Source of the DNA: CAIKZZ01 sp035524495
GTDB lineage: Bacteria > Pseudomonadota > Gammaproteobacteria > Steroidobacterales > Steroidobacteraceae
Direction of reading: 5' to 3'
Assembly (NCBI GenBank): GCA_035524495.1
Contig: DATKOR010000020.1
Span: 1-23,863, forward strand
DNA length: 23,863 bases
Under the pieces are notes generated by a model. It was given only the letters and a program-made list of their open reading frames with translations, ran no database searches and had not been told where the DNA came from. Position numbers and translations under genes: made by a program. This document shows positions 15,949 to 23,833 of this stretch, one piece after another; the stretch's first letter is position 1, and the number at the start of each line of letters is the position of its first letter.

Positions 15949-16025
15949 GCCGACCGGCCGTCGGGAAATTGACGACAGCGCGGGACGCCAATCGTAAGCG
16001 GCTGATTTCAAAGGCCGCCGGGCGG

Positions 16026-16041
16026 CGGCATGGAACTTGCT
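16026..16041 (+). promoter_or_regulatory. sigma54 promoter of fleSR
   Basis: CGGCATGGAACTTGCT fits TGGCACG-N4-TTGCW with two mismatches and the exact 12-base spacing (GG at 16027-16028, GC at 16039-16040). Transcription would start near 16052. In Pseudomonas fleSR is RpoN/FleQ-dependent, so context agrees. The motif covers the most upstream ATG (16030), which argues that translation begins later, at 16075 or 16078. Confidence 0.72.
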
Positions 16042-16077
16042 CTGACCTGTCCGGGTTGGTGTCTCCGGAAGTCCATG

Positions 16078-16899
16078 ATGGCAACGGCACTCGCACGGGA
16101 AGAGCTCACTGAGGCCTTTCAGACCTTCACCGAGCTGTCGGGCGCGCTCGAGCAGTCGTATCGCGAGCTCGAGGCGCAGGTCGCACGGCTGAATGGCGAG
16201 CTCGCTGAAGCGCGCATCGAGCGCGTGCGCCAGGAGCGGCTCGCGACGCTCGGCGAGATGGCGGCACGGCTGGCGCACGACGTGCGCACGCCGCTCGCCG
16301 CGGCGCTCCTCTATGCCTCGCGGCTCGGGCTCGACGGCGTCAGCGACGCCGACCGGCGCGACATCGCCGGCAAGATCGTCGCGCGTCTCAAGCACCTCGA
16401 GCGGCTGGTCGCCGACATGCTCGCGTTCGCGCGCGGCAGCGGCGTGCGCCTCGTGCGCTGCGACGTGGGCGCGCTCCTCGAGAGCACGGCGCAGAGCCTC
16501 GCCTCGCGCCTCGGCCCCCGCGCGCGGCTGACGATCAGCACGCTCGCGCCCGGGCTCGCGGTGCTCGGCAACGCCGAGGCCCTGGTCGGCGCGCTCGTCA
16601 ACCTCGCCAACAACGCGCTCGACGCGGTCGCCGACGGCGACGCGCGCGTCGAGATCGAGGCCCGCGCCATCGACGGCCGGGCCGCCATCCGCGTGCGCGA
16701 CAACGGACCCGGCGTGCCGGCCGAGCTGCGCGCGCGCATCTTCGATCCGTTCTTCACCACGCGTCCGACCGGCACCGGGCTCGGGCTCGCCGTCGTCAAG
16801 TCCGTCGCGATCGCCCACGGCGGCACGGTGCGCCTCGAGGAGGGCGGGCAGGGCGCCTGCTTCGCGCTCGAGCTGCCGGCACTCGGAGCCGACGCATGA
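16078..16899 (+). CDS. fleS: Flagellar sensor histidine kinase FleS, short form without PAS
   Basis: FleS phosphorylates FleR. From ATG 16078 it has 273 residues. An N-terminal helical part matches FleS ('LTEAFQTFTELSGALEQSYR', 'LEAQVARLNGELAEA', about 10-45) and runs directly into the H-box 'LAHDVRTPLAAALLYA' (His67). The ATPase domain has an N-box (Asn178/179), G1 'RDNGPGVP' and 'TTRPTGTGLGLAVVKS'. There is no transmembrane segment. Pseudomonas FleS is about 400 residues with a PAS domain between the helical part and the H-box; here that domain is absent. GGAAG at 16067-16071 sits six bases before 16078. An in-frame ATG at 16030 lies inside the sigma54 promoter; ATG 16075 is also possible. 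fleR overlaps by 4 nt. Confidence 0.88.
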   Translation: MATALAREELTEAFQTFTELSGALEQSYRELEAQVARLNGELAEARIERVRQERLATLGEMAARLAHDVRTPLAAALLYASRLGLDGVSDADRRDIAGKIVARLKHLERLVADMLAFARGSGVRLVRCDVGALLESTAQSLASRLGPRARLTISTLAPGLAVLGNAEALVGALVNLANNALDAVADGDARVEIEARAIDGRAAIRVRDNGPGVPAELRARIFDPFFTTRPTGTGLGLAVVKSVAIAHGGTVRLEEGGQGACFALELPALGADA

Positions 16900-18293
16900 A
16901 CGCCGCCGCCCTGCCGCTCCCGCCGACTGCGGTGCTCGACGGCGCGCCACGCCACGTGCTGGTGGCCGAGGACGACGCGGCGCTGCGCGAGGCGCTCGTC
17001 GACACGCTGCGCTTCGCGGGCTGCCGCGTCACCGCGGTCGCCGACGGCGCCCAGGCGCTGGCGGCGCTCGAGAGCGAGCGCCCGGGCCTCGTGCTCACCG
17101 ACGTGCAGATGACGCCGGTCGACGGCCACGAGCTGCTGCAGCGCGTGCGCACCCGCTGGCCCGAGGTGCCGGTGGTGCTGATCACCGCCTACGGCACCAT
17201 CGAGCGCGCGGTCGCCGCGATGCGCGACGGCGCCGCCGACTACATCGTCAAGCCCTTCGAGGCCGACGCACTGATCAACCTGGTCGCGCGCCTCGGGCGC
17301 GCCGACGAGACGGGCGAGGAGACCGACGCGCCGGTCGCGGCCGATCCGCGCTCGCTCGAGACGCTGTCGCTCGCGCGGCGCGTCGCCCGCACCGACGTGA
17401 CGGTGCTGATCACCGGCGAGAGCGGCACCGGCAAGGAGGTGTTCGCGCGCTACCTGCACGACCGCTCGGCGCGAGCCGCGGGCCCGTTCATCGCGATCAA
17501 CTGCGCGGCGATCCCCGAATCGATGCTCGAGGCGGTGCTGTTCGGGCACGAGAAAGGCGCCTTCACCGGCGCCAGCACCGCGCACACCGGCAAGTTCGAG
17601 CAGGCGCAGGGCGGGACGCTGCTGCTCGACGAGATCTCCGAGATGGGCCTGCCGCTGCAGGCCAAGCTGCTGCGCGTGCTGCAGGAGCGGGAGGTCGAGC
17701 GCATCGGCGGCAACCGCACGATCAAGCTCGACGTGCGCGTGATCGCGACCAGCAACCGGCAGCTGACCGCGGAGGTCGCCGCCGGCCGCTTCCGCGAGGA
17801 CCTCTATTACCGCCTGAACGTGATGCCGCTGAAGCTCGCGCCGCTCAGGGAGCGGCCGCTCGACGTGCTGCCGCTCGCCGAGCGGGTGCTCGCGCGCCTC
17901 GCCCAGCCCGGGCAGCCGCCGCTCGCGCTGTCGGGCGCCGCGGCCGAGCGCCTGAAGCGCCACGGCTGGCCGGGCAACGTCCGCGAGCTCGACAACGTGA
18001 TGCAGCGCGCCGCGGTGCTCGCCGGCGGCGCGACGCTGAATCCCGAGGACATCGTGTTCGAGTCGGAGACCGAGGCGCCGGCGGTCGTCGCGGCGCCGCC
18101 CGCACCGGCGCCGATCGAGCGCGGCGCGCCGCTCGAGGACGGACTCAAGGACCGCGAGCGCGACCTGATCCTCGCGGCGCTCAGCGCCACCGACGGCAGC
18201 CGCAAGCTCGCGGCCGAGCGCCTCGGCATCAGCGCCCGGACGCTGCGTTACAAGTTGGCCCAGCTGCGCGCCGCCGGCGTCGCAGTGCCCTGA
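16896..18293 (+). CDS. fleR: Sigma54-dependent flagellar response regulator FleR
   Basis: The 465-residue product is an NtrC-family response regulator and, overlapping fleS by ATGA, its evident partner. The receiver domain (about 18-135) keeps the acidic pair 'VAEDD', the phospho-acceptor Asp69 in 'LVLTDVQMTP', the conserved Thr ('LITAYG') and Lys ('DYIVKPF'). The AAA+ domain has Walker A GESGTGKE (174-181), GAFTGA (221-226) and Walker B LLLDE (242-246), so it should contact sigma54. The C-terminus has a Fis-type helix-turn-helix, 'KLAAERLGISARTLRYKLAQ'. By analogy with Pseudomonas it activates class III RpoN genes such as those for hook and cap. fliE follows after 14 nt. Confidence 0.92.
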   Translation: MNAAALPLPPTAVLDGAPRHVLVAEDDAALREALVDTLRFAGCRVTAVADGAQALAALESERPGLVLTDVQMTPVDGHELLQRVRTRWPEVPVVLITAYGTIERAVAAMRDGAADYIVKPFEADALINLVARLGRADETGEETDAPVAADPRSLETLSLARRVARTDVTVLITGESGTGKEVFARYLHDRSARAAGPFIAINCAAIPESMLEAVLFGHEKGAFTGASTAHTGKFEQAQGGTLLLDEISEMGLPLQAKLLRVLQEREVERIGGNRTIKLDVRVIATSNRQLTAEVAAGRFREDLYYRLNVMPLKLAPLRERPLDVLPLAERVLARLAQPGQPPLALSGAAAERLKRHGWPGNVRELDNVMQRAAVLAGGATLNPEDIVFESETEAPAVVAAPPAPAPIERGAPLEDGLKDRERDLILAALSATDGSRKLAAERLGISARTLRYKLAQLRAAGVAVP

Positions 18294-18307
18294 AGGACGA
18301 GCAAGCC

Positions 18308-18655
18308 ATGCCTGCAATCGACACGACCAGACTCCTGATGGAACTGCGCTCACTGGCCGCCGAGGCGCAGCGCGCGCCGAGCGTCGGCAGCGTCCCGGGC
18401 AGCGTCCCGGGCGGCGGCGCGACGCCCGGCGTCGCCGACTTCGGCAGCGTCCTCAAGTCCTCGATCAACGAGGTCAACGGCCTGCAGCAGAGCGCCGCGG
18501 CGCTCGCGACGGCGTTCGAGCAGGGGCAGCCCGGCATCGACATCACGCGCGTGATGGTCGAGGCGCAGAAGGCGAACCTGGCCTTCAGGGCGATGACCGA
18601 GGTGCGCAATCGCCTCGTCAGCGCCTACCAGGAAGTCATGAACATGCCGATGTAG
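18308..18655 (+). CDS. fliE: Flagellar hook-basal body protein FliE
   Basis: FliE links the MS-ring to the proximal rod and is the first rod substrate exported. The 115-residue product has the conserved C-terminal half 'FGSVLKSSINEVNGLQQSAA', 'AFEQGQPGIDITRVMVEAQK' and 'ANLAFRAMTEVRNRLVSAYQ' with 'EVMNMPM' at the end. The N-terminal region is variable and holds a perfect 12-bp tandem duplication (18386-18397 and 18398-18409) encoding GSVP twice. A good Shine-Dalgarno AAGGACGAG precedes the ATG. No sigma54 motif was found just upstream, so it may be co-transcribed with fleSR. Confidence 0.96.
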   Translation: MPAIDTTRLLMELRSLAAEAQRAPSVGSVPGSVPGGGATPGVADFGSVLKSSINEVNGLQQSAAALATAFEQGQPGIDITRVMVEAQKANLAFRAMTEVRNRLVSAYQEVMNMPM

Positions 18656-18683
18656 GCATCGGCTGCGATCGTTGGAGTGACGA

Positions 18684-20297
18684 ATGGCTGAAGCGACTGC
18701 AACGCGAAGCGTCCTCGAGCTGCCCGGCTTGAGGCAACTCTTCCTGCTCGTGGGTCTCGCCGGCGCGATCGCCGCGGGTCTGTGGCTCGTGTTCTGGTCG
18801 CAGGGCCAGAACTACGCGACGCTGTACAGCCAGTTGTCGGAGCGCGAGACCGCGCAGGTCGTCGACGCGCTGCAGGCGGCCGGCATCCCCAACAAGCTCG
18901 ACGGCCCGAGCGGCACCGTGCGGGTGCCCGAGCCGCAGCTGCGCGAGGCGCGGATGCGCCTCGCCGCGCAGGGCCTGCCGCAGTCGGACGCGCTCGGCGT
19001 CGAGATGATCCAGAAGGACACCGGCTTCGGCACCAGCCAGTTCATGGAGACCGCGCGCTACCAGCTCGCGATCGAGACCGAGCTCGCGCGCACGATCGCC
19101 AAGGTCCAGGGCGTGCAGGGCGCGCGCGTGCACCTCGCGCTCCCGCACCAATCGGCGTTCGTGCGCGAGCAGCGCCACGCGACCGCCTCGGTGATGCTGC
19201 AGCTCTACGCCGGACGGCGGCTCGAGCCCGGCCAGGTCGCGGCGATCACCCACCTCGTGGCCTCGTCGGTCCCCGACCTCGAGAACAAGGACATCACGGT
19301 CGTCGACCAGAACGGCACGCTGCTGTCCTCGCCCGACGGCAACGACGCGCTGTCGCTGTCCGCGAAGCAGCTCGAGTACACGCACTCCGTCGAGGATGGC
19401 TACATGCACCGCATCGAGCAGCTGCTGACGCCGCTCGTCGGCGCCGGCCGCGTGCGCGCCGGCGTCACCGCCGACATCGACTACACGGTCACCGAGCAGT
19501 CGAGCGAGAACTACGACCCGCAGAAGCAGGTCGTGCGCAGCGAGCAGACCGCGAGCGAGCAGCGCATGGCGGGCGACGTCGCGATGGGCATCCCGGGCGC
19601 GCTCAGCAACCAGCCGCCGCAGACCACGCCAGCGCCGCCGGCCGCGAAGCAGCAGAGCGCGGCGCAGCCGCCGCAGCCGGTCGCGACCAACAACCGCGCG
19701 ACGCGCAACTTCGAGATCGACCGCACCGTCAGCCACGTGATGCAGCCGACCGGCACGATCAAGCGCCTCTCGGTGGCGGTGATCCTCGACAACAAGCAGG
19801 TCGCCGGCGCCGACGGCAAGCCGACCGCGCAGCCGCTGACCGAACAGGAAATCGAGCGCTACACGAACCTCGTCAAGGAAGCGGTCGGCTTCGACGAGAA
19901 GCGCGGCGACAAGGTCGAGGTCATCAACGCCTCGTTCTCGACCGCGGCCGCGGCCGGCGAGCCGCTGGCACCGGAGCCGTGGTACGCGAACCCGGCGTTC
20001 AAGCAGTTCGGCCGCCAGGGCGTCGCGGTGCTCGCGGTGCTGGTGCTCGCGCTCGTCGTGCTGCGCCCGATCATGAAGACGCTGCTCGCGCCGCCGCGCG
20101 CCGCGCTCGCGCGCCTCGAAAGCGGGGCCGCGGGCGACCTCGCGCGCGACAAGGTCACGCTGACCGGCGGCGGCGCCGGCGGCAATCCGGCGCTTCCGAA
20201 CTATGAGCAGCACGTCGCAGCGGCCCGCAGCGTGATCACGCAGGATCCCAAGCGGGCGGCGCAGGTGGTCAAGGAGTGGGTGACGGCCGATGGCTGA
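18684..20297 (+). CDS. fliF: Flagellar MS-ring protein FliF
   Basis: FliF builds the MS-ring in the inner membrane, the base on which motor and export gate assemble. The 537-residue product has an N-terminal membrane helix (about 19-39), a large periplasmic part and a second helix (about 447-467) before the cytoplasmic tail. Signatures include 'QGQNYATLYSQLSERETAQV', 'DTGFGTSQFMETARYQLAIE', 'ARVHLALPHQSAFVREQ' and 'NFEIDRTVSHVMQPTGTIKR'. The C-terminal end ('AQVVKEWV') is the FliG-binding helix. A Pro/Ala/Gln-rich low-complexity loop lies near residues 305-335. GGAG lies six bases before the ATG. The stop overlaps fliG by 8 nt. Confidence 0.97.
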   Translation: MAEATATRSVLELPGLRQLFLLVGLAGAIAAGLWLVFWSQGQNYATLYSQLSERETAQVVDALQAAGIPNKLDGPSGTVRVPEPQLREARMRLAAQGLPQSDALGVEMIQKDTGFGTSQFMETARYQLAIETELARTIAKVQGVQGARVHLALPHQSAFVREQRHATASVMLQLYAGRRLEPGQVAAITHLVASSVPDLENKDITVVDQNGTLLSSPDGNDALSLSAKQLEYTHSVEDGYMHRIEQLLTPLVGAGRVRAGVTADIDYTVTEQSSENYDPQKQVVRSEQTASEQRMAGDVAMGIPGALSNQPPQTTPAPPAAKQQSAAQPPQPVATNNRATRNFEIDRTVSHVMQPTGTIKRLSVAVILDNKQVAGADGKPTAQPLTEQEIERYTNLVKEAVGFDEKRGDKVEVINASFSTAAAAGEPLAPEPWYANPAFKQFGRQGVAVLAVLVLALVVLRPIMKTLLAPPRAALARLESGAAGDLARDKVTLTGGGAGGNPALPNYEQHVAAARSVITQDPKRAAQVVKEWVTADG

Positions 20298-21300
20298 GCG
20301 CGGAGCGGAGCTGAACGGCGCGGAACGCGCCGCGGTGCTGTTGATGTCGCTCGGCGAGCAGGACGCCGCCGCGATCCTCAAGCACATGGACCCGCGCGAC
20401 GTCGAGGCCGTGGGCCTTGCGATGGCGGGTCTGCAGAACGTCTCGCGCGATCGCGCCGAAGCGGTCGTGCAGTCGTTCCTGCAGAAGCTCGACTCGAACG
20501 ACGCGTTCGCGGTCGACAAGCCCGACTTCGTCAAGAAGGTCATGTCGGCCTCGTTCGGCAAGCAGCGCGGCGAGCTGATGGTCGAGCGCATCCTGTCGGG
20601 CGGCTCCGGCGGCGCCGGCATCGAGGCGCTGAAGTGGATGGACCCGCGCGCGGTCGCGCAGCTCGTCGGCGACGAGCACCCGCAGGTGGTCGCGAGCCTG
20701 CTGGCGCAGCTCGACGGCAAGCTCGCGGCGAAGATCGTGCCGCTGCTGCCCGAGAAGCAGCGCGCCGACGTCCTGATGCGGATCGCGACGCTCGAGGAGC
20801 TGCCGCAGTCGGCGCTCCAGGAACTCGACCAGATCGTCGGCAAGCGCGCCGCGCACGGCGCCCAGGTGACCTCGCGACGCCTCGGCGGCACGCGCACGGT
20901 CGCCGACATGATCAACGCGATGGACCGCGAGACCAGCAACAGCGTGCTGGGCGCGATCGAGGCGCAGGACGCCGAGCTGCACAACAAGATCAAGGAGCTG
21001 CTGTTCGTGTTCGACGACCTCGTCGAGATCGACAACAAGGGCATCCAGGCGGTGCTGCGCGAGGTGTCGAGCGACATCCTGTCGGTGGCGCTGCGCGGCG
21101 CGGACCCGGCGGTCGCCGAGAAGATCTACGGCAACATGTCCAAGCGCGCGGCCGAGATCCTGCGCGAGGACATGGAGGCGCGGGGCCCGGTGAAGCTCAC
21201 CGAGGTCGAGGCGGCGCAGCGCGAGATCGTCGTGATCGCGCAGCGCCTCGCCGAGGAGGGCACGATCATCCTCGGCAGCAGCGCCAGCGAGTATGTCTAG
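20290..21300 (+). CDS. fliG: Flagellar motor switch protein FliG
   Basis: FliG forms the upper C-ring and transmits torque from the stator. The 336-residue product has normal length. It shows the N-terminal FliF-binding part with 'LNGAERAAVLLMSLGEQDAA', the middle-domain EHPQ motif (residues 129-132) and a C-terminal domain with 'ELLFVFDDLVEIDNKGIQAV' and 'SVALRGADPAVAEKIYGNMS'. The charged torque helix is preserved. Leu replaces the first Met of the common MFVF hinge, a mild change seen in other species. The start overlaps the fliF stop by 8 nt and the stop overlaps fliH by 8 nt, so the three proteins are probably made in coupled fashion. Confidence 0.97.
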   Translation: MAERGAELNGAERAAVLLMSLGEQDAAAILKHMDPRDVEAVGLAMAGLQNVSRDRAEAVVQSFLQKLDSNDAFAVDKPDFVKKVMSASFGKQRGELMVERILSGGSGGAGIEALKWMDPRAVAQLVGDEHPQVVASLLAQLDGKLAAKIVPLLPEKQRADVLMRIATLEELPQSALQELDQIVGKRAAHGAQVTSRRLGGTRTVADMINAMDRETSNSVLGAIEAQDAELHNKIKELLFVFDDLVEIDNKGIQAVLREVSSDILSVALRGADPAVAEKIYGNMSKRAAEILREDMEARGPVKLTEVEAAQREIVVIAQRLAEEGTIILGSSASEYV

Positions 21301-21937
21301 GATCATCCCGGCCTCCGAGGTCGGCGCGGCCGCCGCGTGGGGACCGCCGAAGGTGGAAGCGGCCGGCGGGACGCGCCGCGGCTCGGGCGGACCGGTGACC
21401 GCCGGAGTGCTCGCGGACCTGCAGTCCGAGGCCTACCGTGAGGCGTACCAGCAGGGCCTGCGCGACGGGACCGCGGCCGGACGCGAGCAGGTGCGCGCGC
21501 AGGTCGAGCGGCTCGACCAGCTGCTGACCGATCTCGCGCGGCCGTTCAGCGAGATCGACCAGACCGTGCAGCGGGAGCTCGTCGCGCTCGCGATGGCGCT
21601 CGCGCGCCAGATCGTGCGCCGCGAGCTGCGCCAGGACCCGACGCAGATCATCGGCATCGTGCGCGAGGCGATCGGCCAGCTGCCGGTGGCGGTGCGCGAC
21701 GTGCGCGTGCAGCTGCACCCCGAGGACGCGGCGATCGTCCGCGAGCACCTGGCGCCCGTGGAGAACGAGCGCGCCTGGACGCTCGTCGAGGACCCGATGA
21801 TGATGCGCGGCGGCTGCCAGGTGGTGTCGGCGAGCTCGCGCATCGACGTGCGGCTCGAGCAGCGCCTCGGGGCGCTGCTCTCCGAGCTGATGGGCAGCGA
21901 GCGCGACCCGGAGACCCGGCCGGCGGAGCGCGGATGA
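21293..21937 (+). CDS. fliH: Flagellar export ATPase regulator FliH
   Basis: FliH forms the stalk arm that joins the export ATPase FliI to the C-ring and restrains its activity. The 214-residue product has a variable Gly/Ala/Pro-rich N-terminus (about 1-40). A small GxxxG-like helical stretch follows ('AYREAYQQGLRDGTAAGREQ'), then a coiled coil and the C-terminal domain ('LVALAMALARQIVRRELRQD', 'VRVQLHPEDAAIVREHL', 'DPMMMRGGCQVVS'), typical of FliH and of V/F-ATPase stator-like proteins. ATG 21293 overlaps the fliG stop by 8 nt; the fliI start overlaps this stop by 4 nt. Confidence 0.94.
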   Translation: MSRIIPASEVGAAAAWGPPKVEAAGGTRRGSGGPVTAGVLADLQSEAYREAYQQGLRDGTAAGREQVRAQVERLDQLLTDLARPFSEIDQTVQRELVALAMALARQIVRRELRQDPTQIIGIVREAIGQLPVAVRDVRVQLHPEDAAIVREHLAPVENERAWTLVEDPMMMRGGCQVVSASSRIDVRLEQRLGALLSELMGSERDPETRPAERG

Positions 21938-23301
21938 GCGCGACGCCGGAAATGCGCCAGCTGCAGCAGGCGTGGGGTGCCGAGCTCGCCGCAGTGCGCG
22001 AGCGCGTGACGCCGCTCAGGCCGCTGCTCGTCGAGGGCGTGCTGTCGCGGATGGTCGGCATGACGCTCGAGGCCGTCGGCTGCGAGGCGGCGGTCGGCAA
22101 CCGCTGCCTGATCGACGGCCGCCAGGGCCAGACCGTCGAGGCCGAGGTCGTCGGCTTCGCCGGCGAGAAACTCTTTCTGATGCCGACCGCCGACATGCGC
22201 GGGCTGATGCCTGGCGCGCGCGTGCGGCCGGCGCACTCGGTGTCCGAGGTGCACGTCGGCGAGGAGCTGCTCGGCCGCGTGCTCGACGGCACCGGGCGCC
22301 CGCTCGACGGCCTCGGGCCCCTGAACTGCCGCGAGACGCAGCCGCTGATGGGCCAGCCGCTGAACCCGCTGAAGCGCTGGGCGATCCGCGAGCCGCTCGA
22401 CGTCGGCATCCGCACGCTGAACGGCCTGCTGTCGATCGGCCGCGGCCAGCGCATCGGCCTGTTCGCCGGCTCCGGCGTCGGCAAGTCGGTGCTGCTCGGC
22501 ATGATGACCCGCTACACCAACGCCGACGTCATCGTCGTGGGCCTCATCGGCGAGCGCGGCCGCGAGGTGCAGGAGTTCGTCGCCAACACGCTCGGCCCCG
22601 ACGGACTGAAGCGCGCGGTCGTCGTCGCGACGCCGGCCGACACGCCACCGCTGATGCGGCTGCACGGCGCCTGGGTCGCGCACGCGATCGCCGAGCACTT
22701 CCGCGACCGCGGCCTCAAGGTGCTGCTGCTGCTCGACTCGCTGACGCGCTTCGCGCAGGCGCAGCGCGAGATCGCGCTCGCGATCGGCGAGCCGCCGGCG
22801 ACCAAGGGCTACCCGCCGTCGGTGTTCGCGCGCCTGCCGCAGCTGGTCGAGCGCGCCGGCAACAGCGACCGCGGCCCGGGCTCCATCACCGCGTTCTATA
22901 CCGTGCTCGCCGAGGGCGACGACCAGCAGGACCCGATCGCCGATGCGGCGCGCGCCATCCTCGACGGCCACATCGTGCTGTCGCGGGCACTCGCCGAGTC
23001 GGGCGTCTATCCCGCGATCGACGTCGAGCAGTCGATCTCGCGCGCGATGCACCTCGTCGCCGACCGCGAGCTCATGGAGCTCGCGATCCGCTTCCGCCAG
23101 GTGTACGCGCTCTACCAGCACAACCGCGACCTCGTCAGCGTCGGCGCCTACCGGCGCGGCAGCGATCCGCGCATCGACCACGCGATCGACATGTGGCCGA
23201 AGCTGCTCGAGTTCCTGCGCCAGGACATGTACGAGGCGGTCGACATCCGCAGTGCCCGCGAGCAGCTGCGCGCGCTCCTCGGTTCCGCGCCGCGACCGTG
23301 A
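21934..23301 (+). CDS. fliI: Flagellum-specific export ATPase FliI
   Basis: FliI is the hexameric ATPase of the flagellar type III export apparatus, acting at the membrane with FliH and FliJ. The 455-residue product is full length. Walker A GSGVGKS is at 179-185 within 'IGLFAGSGVGKSVLLGMM'. The Walker B aspartate is Asp268 in 'VLLLLDSLTRFAQAQREIAL'. The F1-beta-like signatures 'VGLIGERGREVQEFVANTLG' and 'ATKGYPPSVFARLPQLVERAGN' (in part) are present. The N-terminal domain has the usual 'VEGVLSRMVGMTLEAVG'. fliJ follows after 43 nt, a gap with an unusually A-rich CAACAACAACAAGG run that includes the fliJ ribosome-binding region. Confidence 0.97.
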   Translation: MSATPEMRQLQQAWGAELAAVRERVTPLRPLLVEGVLSRMVGMTLEAVGCEAAVGNRCLIDGRQGQTVEAEVVGFAGEKLFLMPTADMRGLMPGARVRPAHSVSEVHVGEELLGRVLDGTGRPLDGLGPLNCRETQPLMGQPLNPLKRWAIREPLDVGIRTLNGLLSIGRGQRIGLFAGSGVGKSVLLGMMTRYTNADVIVVGLIGERGREVQEFVANTLGPDGLKRAVVVATPADTPPLMRLHGAWVAHAIAEHFRDRGLKVLLLLDSLTRFAQAQREIALAIGEPPATKGYPPSVFARLPQLVERAGNSDRGPGSITAFYTVLAEGDDQQDPIADAARAILDGHIVLSRALAESGVYPAIDVEQSISRAMHLVADRELMELAIRFRQVYALYQHNRDLVSVGAYRRGSDPRIDHAIDMWPKLLEFLRQDMYEAVDIRSAREQLRALLGSAPRP

Positions 23302-23344
23302 CGACCCGACACTCGCTTCTGTGCAACAACAACAAGGCTGACGG

Positions 23345-23788
23345 ATGACGCGATCGAAGAGGATGGAGCCGATCAGGCAGCTCGCCGGGGAACGCGAGCG
23401 CGATGCGGCCTCGCAGGTGGAGCTCGCACGCCGCACGCTCGACGACCAGGAGCGCCAGCTCGCGCAGCTGCGCCAGTACCGCAGCGAGTACGCGACGCGC
23501 GTCGCGACCGGCGGTGCGCCGGATGCGGCGCGGCTGCAGAACTTCCACGCCTTCCTCGGCCGGCTCGGCGATGCGATCGCGCAGCAGGAACGCACGGTCG
23601 CCGACGCGCTCGCGGCGCTCGAGCGCGCCACGGACCTGTGGCGCGAGTGCCGGATCGAGGCCGCCTCGATCGGGCGCGCGGTCGCGAAGATCGCGACCGG
23701 CGAGCGGCGCATCGAGGACCGGCGCCAGCAGCGCGAGTCGGACGAGCGGGCGCTGCAGAACGTGATCCGGGCCCGCGACGGTCGCTAG
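23345..23788 (+). CDS. fliJ: Flagellar export protein FliJ
   Basis: FliJ is the central-stalk-like coiled coil of the FliH-FliI-FliJ export ATPase. The 147-residue product is almost wholly helical and charged. It carries the FliJ pattern 'ERERDAASQVELARRTLDDQ', 'RQLAQLRQYRSEYATRV', 'RLQNFHAFLGRLGDAIAQQE' and 'LWRECRIEAASIGRAVAKI', the middle ones being good FliJ signatures. ATG 23345 follows GGCTGACGG, a modest Shine-Dalgarno. A further in-frame ATG lies at residue 8 (RMEPIRQL), which could be the real start. It ends the fliEFGHIJ run, and a sigma54 promoter for fliK follows. Confidence 0.92.
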   Translation: MTRSKRMEPIRQLAGERERDAASQVELARRTLDDQERQLAQLRQYRSEYATRVATGGAPDAARLQNFHAFLGRLGDAIAQQERTVADALAALERATDLWRECRIEAASIGRAVAKIATGERRIEDRRQQRESDERALQNVIRARDGR

Positions 23789-23805
23789 CCCGGCCGGCCC
23801 GGCCC

Positions 23806-23822
23806 TTGGCACGGGCCTTGCA
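23806..23822 (+). promoter_or_regulatory. Perfect sigma54 promoter before fliK
   Basis: TTGGCACGGGCCTTGCA contains every position of the consensus TGGCACG-N4-TTGCW with the correct 12-base spacing (GG at 23808-23809, GC at 23820-23821). Transcription would begin around 23833. A GGCCC/GGGCC 5-bp dyad (23801-23817) overlaps it. The proposed fliK ATG is at 23834, so the transcript would have almost no leader, or translation starts beyond the window. Confidence 0.9.
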
Positions 23823-23833
23823 AACTCACGGGC

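Noticed and set aside
16030..16077. Extra 16 N-terminal residues of FleS (MELALTCPGWCLRKSM)
   Set aside because: They start inside a good sigma54 promoter, do not look like FleS, and the Shine-Dalgarno GGAAG is placed for ATG 16078.
18240..18307. Possible sigma54 promoter before fliE (TTGGCCCAGCTGCGC)
   Set aside because: The GG to GC distance is wrong by one or more bases, and the sequence is explained by fleR coding.
18636..21077. 813-residue minus-strand open frame opposite fliF-fliG
   Set aside because: It lies wholly antisense to well-conserved genes and its product is Arg/Ala/Asp-rich low complexity, as expected from high-GC shadow frames. The same applies to the long minus frames at 4692-6746, 9135-10856, 14489-16096, 16311-18353 and 21433-23712.
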